Origin: Haliclystus octoradiatus
Lineage: Eukaryota > Cnidaria > Staurozoa > Stauromedusae > Haliclystidae
NCBI GenBank assembly: GCA_916610825.1
Contig: OU744446.1
Coordinates: forward strand, 30,642,445 to 30,706,444
Reading direction: 5' to 3'
DNA: 64,000 nucleotides
The position numbers and the translations under genes are program-made. The number at the start of each line of letters is the position of its first letter. The first letter of the stretch is position 1. The notes under the pieces are model-generated. The model saw only the letters and a list, made by a program, of their open reading frames with translations, ran no database searches and was not told where the DNA came from. Positions 34,987 to 46,900 of the stretch are shown piece after piece.

Positions 34987-37900
34987 TTAGCAATCTTGAA
35001 ATTGATCAAGTGCTGAAAGAGTGACGTCTGGTGCAGCAGCTGCTGTTGCTGCTTCCGCTAAAATGAAACCGATCTAGAAAAGAAGATGCCTTATCGTCAT
35101 TGGTCAGGTTTAAGTAGATACTATGTCAAGTGAAAATAAAATAAAAATGGCAATTTCCATTCTAATTATTCAAATTGTACTTGCCAGAGGACTCGCTAAT
35201 AGAGATTTGAAAACGAAATACATTTGAAAATTTGCACTTATATAAAATTGAGAAAAATTACTGAACAAGGGACTTGACAACAAAATAGTTTAGAAGGTTT
35301 CAATTCCTTTACATGTAAATGGTAGACCTAAATCAATGTTTACTTTAATTCAGATGGCATATGTTATTTTTTTTTACATCTATAGATACTCAACTGCAAT
35401 ACTACAGTACTAACAAAATATAACACACAACCTTATCTTGAGAGATTTTTGAAAATTAGGCCATTTAACGTTAATGAACTGTTCAAAACATTACGGAACT
35501 GTTTTTTACAGGGGACAAATGTGCTTAGCGAGACAAGAGAAAAGCATAACAAAACATTAGTGCAGAATTATTTGTTGATTGAGTACCTGCGTAATATTTA
35601 GTTTTCTGTTTCAGCCTTCAATATACTTATCAAAGTTCTATATAATGCTCTAGGTAAGGTTCATGAATAATTATAATCATTTTATATTGCCATTTTTCAT
35701 GGGAAACATAAAATACTAAATCAGTCAATCCGTCAATAGTCAATCGATCAACCATGATTAAAACAAAAACTACTTGCATTAGTTTTTTATTTAGAACAAT
35801 GTTTCGGTAAGTGTTTTTAGGCTAGGGTTATATGGACGCACCGAACTCAATTGATTCATTCATTCGAATTAAATCTCATGATAGCGCGCTTTGTATAACC
35901 ATTCGGTTCATCAACATTCCTCAAAAAACATTAAATGCGTCAAGCTAGCTCCGCACGTCAAGGATTGACGTGCGGAGCTCTTCTCCATGAATTAAATTCA
36001 TCGCCGCGTTATACGAGCGAGCTATCATCGCACCGAACTAAATACATTCGACTCACGGTGCCGTGACTGAGCTCCTATATCTACCTTATATGGCAATAAA
36101 CCGGGGGATGTACAAATCATAAATCATTTTAAAGAATGTTTCCATGGCAATGCTATGGAAAGAACATCGCTTTTGGGAAGTCGTTATGGTGACTTGTTTA
36201 TATGATTGAAAGATGGCTGACAGGGAAGCTGATGTTTTCCAAAATCATGATTTAAAACATTTAAAAACGCTTTCTTCTAGTCAATCACAATATTTTACGA
36301 TTGTGATACTATAGCACCATTTGCTATTCCATCTGATCATCGCCTTGTTTTCTCTTGCATGAAACAACGCATCCGGTACTGCAAAGGAAAGGCGGGGTCA
36401 TCCCTTTGTTGGGAAAGTCTGGCAGAGTTTTCACAAGCGTTTAACGACTGTCTTGAGAATTCTCTTGTTGGACAACCCACAAGAGGTGATTTCTCCATTC
36501 TTTCCTCAGCCATCATCAAAGCAGCCGAGACCGTTTTGCCGCGGAAGAAAAGACAATGGTCACGCGTCTCTTGGGACAGTGACGCAATGATCACACAGGT
36601 AAGATATGAATTGAAACTTGCTAAAAACAATTACGTGATTGTTCTCCTACTATACACAATATCAGTCTTTTACAATCTATTGTTGATCAAAAAACAATAG
36701 ATCTCGCTGCCGCTCATAACGCCCTAATCGAGCGTGAATTAAACGCTATAATTTTAGCGGTAAAAACGGCTAGTAATAGTAATAAGCATTGTATAGCATG
36801 GAAAGAGATAAGGCGTCTTAAGAACCCATCCCACAAGCCCTTATTAGTTGAAGCGTATGATTCTGTCGAGGCAAACAGTATGATTCGTAATTATTTTTAT
36901 GATTTATATAATCCCCCATCCTGTCTACTATCGTTAAATAAATTAGCTCCACCGCCTAACTTCTCCCCTCCTGATATGTCCAATTATAATACTTCTCCTG
37001 TTACTAATGACGAATTATGCTCTATTCTATTTTCTATGAAACCCCTTGCGTCTCCTGGACCAGATGGAATCCCCACCCTGGCACTTCGAGAACCTCTTGT
37101 ACAAAATGAGCTACTTACCATCATAAATGCCGTTTTGTCAGGGGAGCAACAAGTACCGGGTCAATGGCGAAGATCTGCTGTCATCACCGTCAACAAGAAC
37201 ACGTCTAGAAACCTAGACCAACAGAGGGGTATCACTTTAAGTTGTACTGCAGGAAAAGCTAATAATAAGATTCTACATAAAAGGCTGGCGTCAGTAATTG
37301 ACCCATATTTAAGATACAATCAAAATGGTGGCAGGAATAGCCGGTCAACCTTAGGCCAAATTCTATCAGCTAGAATATTGTTAGAAGGCTGTAGGACTCA
37401 TCAAAAAGACATTGTTGCAATTTTTATTGACTTCAAAAAGGCCTTTGACTCTGTGTTAAGATGCAGAATCCCAGAAATATTAGATTTCTATAATGTACCT
37501 ATTGTTCTTATCGATGCTATTATGTCCTTTTATTCTTCTACTTCGGCTTTTGTTAGAACTCACTATGGTGATACTGATGATTTCCCGACAGCTTGTGGCG
37601 TACTACAGGGTGACACATTGTCCCCTTTTTTATTTACACTATTTATCGATTATGTTTTTCGTATTTCATGTCCTGACTCTTCCGGTTTTATCCTTGATCG
37701 TCGTAGGTCTTCACGTCATCCAGAGCGCAGCGTATCGGACCTCTCATTCGTTGACGATATTGCTATCTTAACAAATAGCATATCTGAAGCACAACAGCTT
37801 CTTGATGAAGTTGAACGGGTTGGTAAAACGGTAGGCTTGACAATTAACACGACTAAGACGAAATTTATTGCTTTAGGCATAAAACAGGGACATCTTGCTA

Positions 37901-40900
37901 CATCTAATGGTGACATAGAACGTGTAGATTCGTTCAAGTACCTAGGTTCTGTACTTCCATCTTCTTCAGATGATTTAACACAACGTAGAGGCCAGGCTTG
38001 GGCAGCCATTAGAGGTCTGAATAAATTCTGGGCGTCCGATGTCAACACTGACGTTAAGTTAAGACTGTTCAGACACACGATAGAACCTGTTCTATTATAT
38101 GCTTCTGAAACGTGGGTTCTATCAACCTCATTATTGACCCGACTTGACTCAGCTTATGACGCCATGCTTCGGCATGCTTTAGGAGTACATTGGCCCAACT
38201 TACTGTCTACTGCTAAACTTAGGAAACTTTCCCCTTCTGCCTCTGCTATTGCTCACCAACGTCAGATGTCTTTTTTAGGTCACATCGAAAGATCAAAGAC
38301 GTATGCCCCTCAACCGCTGCATGACATCCTTCATTGGCAACCGAAGGAGATGCTTCGACGGGGCTATGGTAGAGTAGTATCTTTTCATAATGTTTTGTAT
38401 CGTGAATTGTGTTATTTAAAAGTTTCTTTGTCAGCTATGTCTGACCGTGTTTTGTGGCGTTCTTTATGTAGCAAATATGTAAGGCGTAAGAGGGACGGCA
38501 CATTCCTATAATGTGACTGTCTATACTACTACTACTAATCACAATGCATCAGCACTAGAATTGGGGTCGCTTTTATCATAATACGTTATCTAAATGGAAA
38601 TTCGCATTCAATTTGCTCTGAGTACTATGCCTTGCTAGAACAAAAACTGTCTCCCGTAAAAATGCTTGCAAACCTTCGAGATTACTACTTCATACAAGTT
38701 TCAAACTATAGATAGGCAAAATAGAACGGAAAAATCGCTGAAAATGAAAAATAATGCAAACAAAACACTCTGGTTTCAAACCATGCGGCATAATTCCAAG
38801 AAAACTACTTCCTATCACGTGACATTTTGGCCAGTTTTTAAACATCGTCGACATTTGGTTCGTCTGTATAACCCCAAATGCGAATTTAATGCTATTCGGT
38901 GTCGCACCTAATTCGAATTGAGTTCGGTGCGTCCATATAACCCTAGCCTAACTGCCATATTTCAACAATTCAGTTTCTGCTGTTTTAAAATATGTTCAAA
39001 TAATTTGTTTGTTTTTTTATAACAGATTAACATGCACTGTATATACAAAAAATTAAAAATTAAGTCCCTGGGGTTTCAAAATATGTCCAAATAATAGATT
39101 AATTGTTAATTATTCGTAAATATATTAGATAGTTTTTTTAACTTGAAAATGGCAGTCAGAAACAATGACCGAAACGTTGTTCTAAATGAAAACATTAAAC
39201 TGTTGCAAGTGACTTTTTGTTTGGAGATATTAAATAAAAGATATCTATTACAAATTTACAATGATTAGGGAGGGAATGGTTCAATGTTGAAGGTGAATTG
39301 CTATTGTTACCTTTGATAGGGTGCTTTGTTTAGATGATGTTGACCCATCAGAGTCTTCGACTAGATCTGGTACACTGCTTAGAAATTCATGAGCAAAATC
39401 ATCTGGCAAACCCAAAAGTCGTACAACATGTCTTCTAAGTTCAAAAGCAAGTGGTTTGTCTGTAGAATAAGATGCATATGATTGCTAACTTGGTTGAGGC
39501 CATTATTCAAGGCGACTCCCTGATTAATTGATTTTCATGATTTCGTTGAATGGAAGTCTTACCAAATGTCTGTTCCACAGGATTTAATTTTATCATTGCA
39601 TTAAATTTAAAATCATTTTACTGAGCCAAATATTTTGACGATCAGTAGTATTTATTCCTCAATCCCTCATTGACAGATCTCATCAATGATAATTAGATGT
39701 CTATAAAACCAGGTATGAATACCAATATACAGCTGTGTGCTAAGTGATTCAATAAATGAAACTCTCTTGCGCAGTTGATGTATTGAACTAACAATTCAAT
39801 CATAGCAGGACAGCTTTGACAAGGGCATTCATTTTATGGTCAAACCCTTCTTAATTCAAATGCATACAAAATTGACATAATAATTGAAAATAAGTTTAGA
39901 AGACACTCTACAATGTCTAAATGTTGATATTGAATGATTCTAGGCCTACAGTGTAACCCGCTTAAGTGCAAGTCAAAATTGCCAACAGTTTTCATTGCAT
40001 TTATCCGAATTTGCAGTTATCCGAAATTGGTTACCAAGGACTTGACCAAAAAATTGTTTAACGGATTTCAAATCCAGGTTGCAGATAAGCGGGAATTTCA
40101 CTTATCCGAATTGCACATAAGCGGGTTACACTGTATTCATATAATTATACAGAAAGGAATTTTAACCAAGTCAAAAATGGAATGTGCAATAATTAGCAGA
40201 GGTTTGTACAGGAAGTATTTGGCTATTTGGTGCTCTATTATAACTTGAAGGCAACTTGTGTAGACATTGATTGTGTGACTACGTCTAGCAAATTATGGTC
40301 TGCTGTCTGCATCATTTTTGAGAGGTCAGATTTGACTATAAAAGATAATGTCATCCTATTGGACAAGCAATCTGCAAATAGGGATGATACCCTGGAGGCA
40401 GCGCTCAGGAACAGCAATATCCTGCATGTTCATTGTTCATGCCTTTGAAACTAATATAGTTCTGTTTTGTTCCAATTACTAATTACACTGTACAACATAC
40501 ATTTTTTCCCACAAGAACTTCATGAACAGTTCATAAAAGTGTGCTTTTTTACAATTATAAATTTTTGATTTAATGTTTAGGAAATGTCGATGAAAGTTGT
40601 ATGCCTTTAATGAACTACACATGTAACATCCATGAACTGTCCATGAACCCTTTGATGAAGTTTGGAAAGGGATGGCATATTGAATTGTGTCAGTTTTATC
40701 ATAGTTCTTACCGGGACATAAATGCAGGGCTCTTTTATACACAGCAGAATATAATAATTCCTCTTCTTTTGTTAATATTTCTTGTATAACAGTTTTATCT
40801 AGAACACTAGATGGTAATTGTGAATTGGATGGTTTATCAACTGATGCCATATCTTGTCTTTGATTAAGAGTTACTTCGGCAAGCATATCAGGTACGGTAT

Positions 40901-43900
40901 TGATTTTAATTTCTTTAACTAACGACAGACTATCCATATCAGTAACAAACCTCTCACTAAGTACAAGCTGAGAAAGAAAAATATCACAGTTATTACATAG
41001 AATCTACAGCTGGAGATATATTTATATGCATAAAGAACATTTAAAGATACATACACAATTTCAAGCAAGTACAAAATGCTTTAGTAGGCCAACAGAATAG
41101 GTAGAAAGGAATTGAAACTAGTAAGTAGGATCTTGTGATCTTGCAGTAAGCAGCTGGATTCATAATGACTTCACAACAATAACAATTGACTAATTTAAAC
41201 TTTCCAGACTTCAGGTCAATCTTAAACGATCAGTAAGCTATGGTGCATCACTTGATAATGCAATTTCGTCCTGACTGTTTCATCTTCTATTATAATACAG
41301 CACTTATATCTGTTCAGATAGACATGCATGAGAGAGTAGAGCTCAGTCAAAAGGAGGAAACTCTTAAAAACCTCCTTAAAAATAGCTAGATCAGTGTTTT
41401 CTTTGTTTTGCCTTGAAAATCTCCTGAAAATAGATATATTAGTGTTTTCTTCGTTTTGGAGCTAACAGAAGAGGAAATCTGCTGATTTGAGGAACTCCCT
41501 CATGTCTGGATTTAAAGCTTATTTGAACTTCATAGGATTTGAAACAAATACAAACAGATTTATAGTCTGGTTGCTATATTTTGAACGTCATTATTTGAAT
41601 AATCAAAAAATTTATGCACTATTCATAGGCAGGATCGAATAAACTATTTTTCTTGCAGGATTCTAAATTTTGATTCCAAAATTGTTCAGGTGACTACACC
41701 GTGTAACTGTTTTGAGATCTTTTTATTTTTAGAGGCTATTGTCCTAAAAATAAAATGAAAACTAATCTATTAACATCTTAACCATGTACATTTTTAAAAT
41801 AAACTATTTTCTCCCCTTCCTTTTGAATTTGCTAGCCTTCCGGGACTCTCAATCCCGAGTCTCAGCAAAGTCTCAAAATCCGCCATTTTATCGTTCTGAA
41901 TTTACAGGTAACCAACAAGTCCTTTCAAGTTCAGAAATTACCTTATTCGGTTTTCTTGTTGTTATAAAAAAATCATGGGGCATATTTGTAGCAGAACTAC
42001 ATAATATTAGTCAAGTAGAATCACATACCTTTGCTTCATTAAAATATGGAATGAAAAATCTTGGAGAAACAAAATCTCTTCTACCTTTGTGTTTCATCCA
42101 AGCACTGCGTTCTCTACATGCAGATGCAGAATAGCTAGCACAGACATCAAGCGGTAACGGTTTTTCAAACAATTTCCTTTGGTATGCATGTTGAAGTATT
42201 AATGAATGTGACGGTAAAATATGAGATACACGAACCAACGGAAGAAAGTCTTCTACAGCAGCATACAAGCTTGCATTACTAACATCTCTTCGCTTGGGAC
42301 TTCGTCGTGTTAATGAGCTTGAAAGTAGAGTACTTCCTGTTAGAAATCGGAAAAAATGAAAAAACTTAGCAGAGCAAATGATGCAACATCTACCTTCCAA
42401 AGTGAATATAATTTCTAGATTTTGCTATTATTAGAAAACTGGATAATTTGCCCATACCTCGTTTGTCTAGTACTCTAGCAGCTTGCCATTCACCCCATTT
42501 GATAATAGCATTGAGGATATCTTCTTCACTTGCCTAGAACAGTGTATGGATGCACGATTAAGATACTGCCAACAGCACATGTTATTAGTTGTCAATCCGT
42601 CAGTCAGTCAGTCAGTCAGTCAGTCAATATCATTATCAGAAAAGCTTATCAAAATAAATTACTGGTATTTTTTTATAAATACCTGGACATGATCAGATTG
42701 TAATACTTCAATTAAAATGTCCTTGGAAATGCTTGCCAGTAATGACGAGGATTTAGCAATGCTAACAAAGTTATCAATTATAAAATGGATAGTCTGTCTT
42801 TTAACCCATAATGATCCAAATGATTTTGAACTCCATTCCAATGTGGAAACAAGGGAGAAGTGAGATAAGTCTTCATATATAATATCTTCGCATCCTACAG
42901 AAAAGAAAAATGTCTGATTAAAATAGTCCATTACATAGCAAGATTTCATTACTTACACGTTGATTAGAATTTAAATAAAATATCTGACATTGACACAATA
43001 ATGGGGATTATCGATTTACCTACTGATAATGATTGGAAAGCAACAACTACTAAGTGTACCCTCTTGTCCAGTGTAGGCCTATCTACTTATCAGCTTATCA
43101 GTGATGATTTTCAGCCAGTGTTTTGATATAGACACTGGTGATTTTACTTCTAAAGTTGACTTTTGATATCATAATATTATTATAATATAACTATTAAAGA
43201 AAATGTCTATAGAAACTATCTGACACTCCTGATGATATTACACAATCATGAAACACCTGCTGTCTTTAGTGGCAGCTAAATGCATGATAGATTCTTAACC
43301 ATAATCCTGGAATCCTAGATACCGTTAGCCTGCACGGCGCGCGCAGACCCAAATCTTTTCTGTAGGATTAGTAGGGTCTGCGTAATATTGACAGAAAGCT
43401 TGCGCTGGACTGAAATAGGGGGAGTGGTTAAATGTGAGAAATCATATTGTTTGTCTAATTGTTCATCAGCCAATCACGATCTGGTTCTAGTTTTGCAGAG
43501 CTCGCTGGCGATTGGCTGATAAACAATAGACAAACAATAGATTTCTCACATGTAGCCACTCCCTACCCTGATTCAGTCCAGCGCAAGCTTTCTGTCAATA
43601 TTACGCAGACCCTACTAATCATAAAAAGGGTCTGCCCGAAGGCTAAGATACCGTAAGGTTATAGCAAAATCAGAAGAAAATTGATATTTAACAATTTATT
43701 GGTCAAACATCAACAACAAAAATTCAGAAGAAAATATTGAAATGCCTTTAGGATTCCAAAAGGCCGAACCTTTTGCTTGACTCTGACAATGAGAAAGGAA
43801 TCAGAAAATACACGCCGCTGCAGTAAGTGCTTTTAGACTTTAGCATTTCAAGTGGTTTATTTCCAATATTTTAAGATGAAAATGATGTGAAAATTACCTG

Positions 43901-46900
43901 AATAGATGTTAAATATCATTTTCCATACATGATTCTAGTAGCCTAATGATTGTAGAATCTAGTCAATGACTGTAAATGTGGACGTTATTGTATGATGATC
44001 TTACCAGTGATGTTTTCAGGATTTTATTAGTGGGGACGTGGGGTAATAGCAATTGAATGATTTGGTTTTCAATGAAACAATTTTTAACTGTTTTTATTCA
44101 AAATAGTGTTAACAATTTTAACGCAATAAACAAATAGATGCCTGGCCTCGTTAGTTTTAAGCCTTGCTTGAATGCCGATTAAAATGAAATTTATACGGTA
44201 TTGATTGCGCAATTTCTGCATATATTTTTACCAAATTTTATTTTGTTATTCTCTTGGTGTTGGCATCGTAGAAATCCAACCGAAAACGTTTAAAACTTAT
44301 ATTCAGTTTCAGAATCATCATTTAATACTGTCGTTTTAAAAAACATTATTATCTATATTATCATTGCACATTACATCATGATGAAGCAGCAACAATTTAT
44401 ACCGAAACCGTATGTATTGCAACTCAAAGACATTTTGAAAAGCCAGGTTGCATGAACATTAATTCTTTTGCATATTATATGTGTAGGCTACTGGTAATTA
44501 TTTAATATTGTTCATTTGTAAATATTGTTAAACTGCTAAATAAAATAAAATGTAAAATTATAATTATTGAATTTTCCTTGCATTCATTCATCTAAACCAA
44601 CTTTGAGCATAAACAATTGCCACTTTAAAAAATCAGATTCATTGTTTCAAATAGGTTTCATCTGAATTTTTATTGTTGAGGTTTGGGCTAGATATAAAAA
44701 CAACATCAATTCTCTTATGTCTATTGGTAGTTTCTTAGTAAAATATTTTAAAATAAAGGATAGCGACAAGAGAAAATTCTGAGAATTGTGACGTTTCGAT
44801 ATATCATATATCATTTTCAAGCGAAAGAGAATAAATTTAAAGTCGGCATGGTATATATAGTATAAAAAAATGTCAACTTTAAATTTATTCTCTTTCGCTT
44901 GAAAATGATATGATATATCGAAACGTCGCAATTATCAGAGTTTCCTATTGTCGCTATCCTTCACTTAAAAAAATTCTCTTATGAATTTCATTAATTAGCC
45001 TCCTGGGATCCAGGATAGCAGGAGTCATACTTTTGTCCTTGTCCTACCCTGTTCCCATTGGGGACTTTATTTCTAGGAGGCTCTGGGCATATCTGTGTGG
45101 GAAAAGTTTCAACGCAATGATATCTCAGGGGCTCTCTATAGTGCATTTTTGAGTGTAATCGAATAATTATATGTATGAACTGTAGATTGAAACACTCATG
45201 ATAAATTGAGGCTAGCCTCATTTGTGTGTATAGAATGTAAACGCCTACGTGTGTATCGTATGAGGAGAGTGTGCGTAGTCTTGATGAGAGCAAGACCTAG
45301 AGAAATATATGTTGTTTTATTAACTGAATTGAGTCGTCGTTGTTCAACTTGTCGTTGATCTTATAAGCTAACGGGCCATGGCGGTTAGTAAAGCAAAATT
45401 AAAAATCACTGATATAGTAGCACCGTACACTGGAGAAGGAGACCTTAGTGAATGGTGGTCGCGGTTTGAGATAGTTTCAAAACTACAAGGATATGAGGAG
45501 AACGAAAAGGTTATGTTAGTACCTTTACTTTTACGCGGACCACCGTTTCTCATTTATGAGAAAATGTCCAGTGAAAATCAGAAAGACCTACAAATTGTAA
45601 AGAGAAAAATGCTGGAAGCATTTTCATTATCAAAGTTTGCAGCATATGATGAATTAAGAAGAAGAACTTACAAAAGCGGCGAAAATGTGGACGCATATTA
45701 TGCCGATTTAAAACGTTTGTGTGAACTTTCTGGTATGGGAGGTGCAGGAGTAGCTTTCGTCGTTGGTCTGCCTGAAAATATCGGTATGCAGCTGCGCCCT
45801 TTATTGACGATAGATGATGAGCAACTGGTAGCTCGCGCAAGAGTATTGATGGAAGCAGAAAATGCTCATGCACAAGATTTAGGTGTTATTGCCGCCGCTG
45901 TACCTACTCTCAACAAGAAAGAGACCAGGAATAAATATCATATAAAATGTTTTTACTGCGGAAAACCTGGGCACATCGTCAAAGACTGTTATTTGTTGAT
46001 GTCACGAGATAAACCACAAGGACGCAACAGTACTGACAAAAGTGAGATAGCACGTAATGGAAAATGCTACAATTGTGGTCAGGATGGCCATTTAGCCATC
46101 GGATGTCTTAACTCACCGACGGAAAACTATCACGGGGTTGCGGCACATGTGGAACCGGCTGTAACCCCGAGAAAATGAATGGTTTGTTAACAGTTTATGT
46201 GACGGTAGCCGGTTCTCAATACCGGGGAATTTTGGACACTGGCAGTACGATGACATTGGTGTCTGAAAATGTGAAGATAAATAGTATATCTGCTGTCCAA
46301 CGAAACATTTCCATTTTAAATAATTCAACGGTTAGAACTATAGGTTATAGTCATTTGAATTTAAAAATTTCTAACACTGAACGGTTAATACAATGTTATG
46401 TTGTCAATTCATTAATATCAGGCATTGACATCATTTTAGGTGTTGATGCTATTAAGCTTTTCGGTGGTTTAAATTTGACGCCGACTGGTAAGTATCAGCT
46501 CGGTGCTCAAGCTGATCCCACTGTGTTAGGTTGTAATATAAGTACAAGTGTAAATACCGCAATTGAGCCTAATAAATGTAGCAATATTATATCACGCGAG
46601 ATAAAAATAGAGGACAAAAACTTTGAAGCAAATTTCGATGGAACGGCATGGGTCATTAAATGGAAATGGGTGGATGGCAAGCCGCCTGAATTTATGAAAA
46701 ACTGTGTGAGCTGTTATAATATGGACGGCAGCATGTTGGAAGAATTCAATATCAAAATAAGAGAGTGGATCGAAAAAGGTTATTTGTTGCCATACGATGA
46801 GACAGTCCATGGAAAGCCAAAAGCGCTGATACCTCTTTTCGCTGTTCAGCAAAAAAGCAAAAGCAAGGTGCGGCCAATTTTGGACTTCAGAGAATTGAAC

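Larger units (their letters stand above)
35820..38948. mobile_element. TIR DNA element with TA target duplication, carrying a LINE
   Basis: The inverted ends GGCTAGGGTTATATGGACGC and their exact complement match over at least 33 bases. TA flanks both sides (35818-35819 and 38949-38950). Without the LINE it would be about 880 bp and non-autonomous. It contains further hairpins: AGCTCCGCACGTCAAGG / TTGACGTGCGGAGCT near 35950-35985, and a CACGGTGCCGTG palindrome near 36056. Confidence 0.8.
35763..39210. mobile_element. Outer foldback element, split by nested insertions
   Basis: The left arm (about 35763-35815) contains ACTTGCATTAG and ATTTAGAACAATGTTTCGGT; the right arm (about 39155-39210) contains the inverted counterparts GACCGAAACGTTGTTCTAAA and GTTGCAAGTGAC. 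It belongs to the group with a CGAAACGT block seen at 44720 and 58757. The TIR element 35820-38948 is inserted between the arms. Limits are approximate. Confidence 0.55.

Noticed and set aside
42598-42626. Regular CAGT repeats as a possible CRISPR or regulatory array
   Set aside because: Simple tetranucleotide microsatellite without spacers, in a eukaryotic intron.
45550-45873. Minus-strand frame of 107 codons
   Set aside because: Complement of the intact gag frame; no motif.
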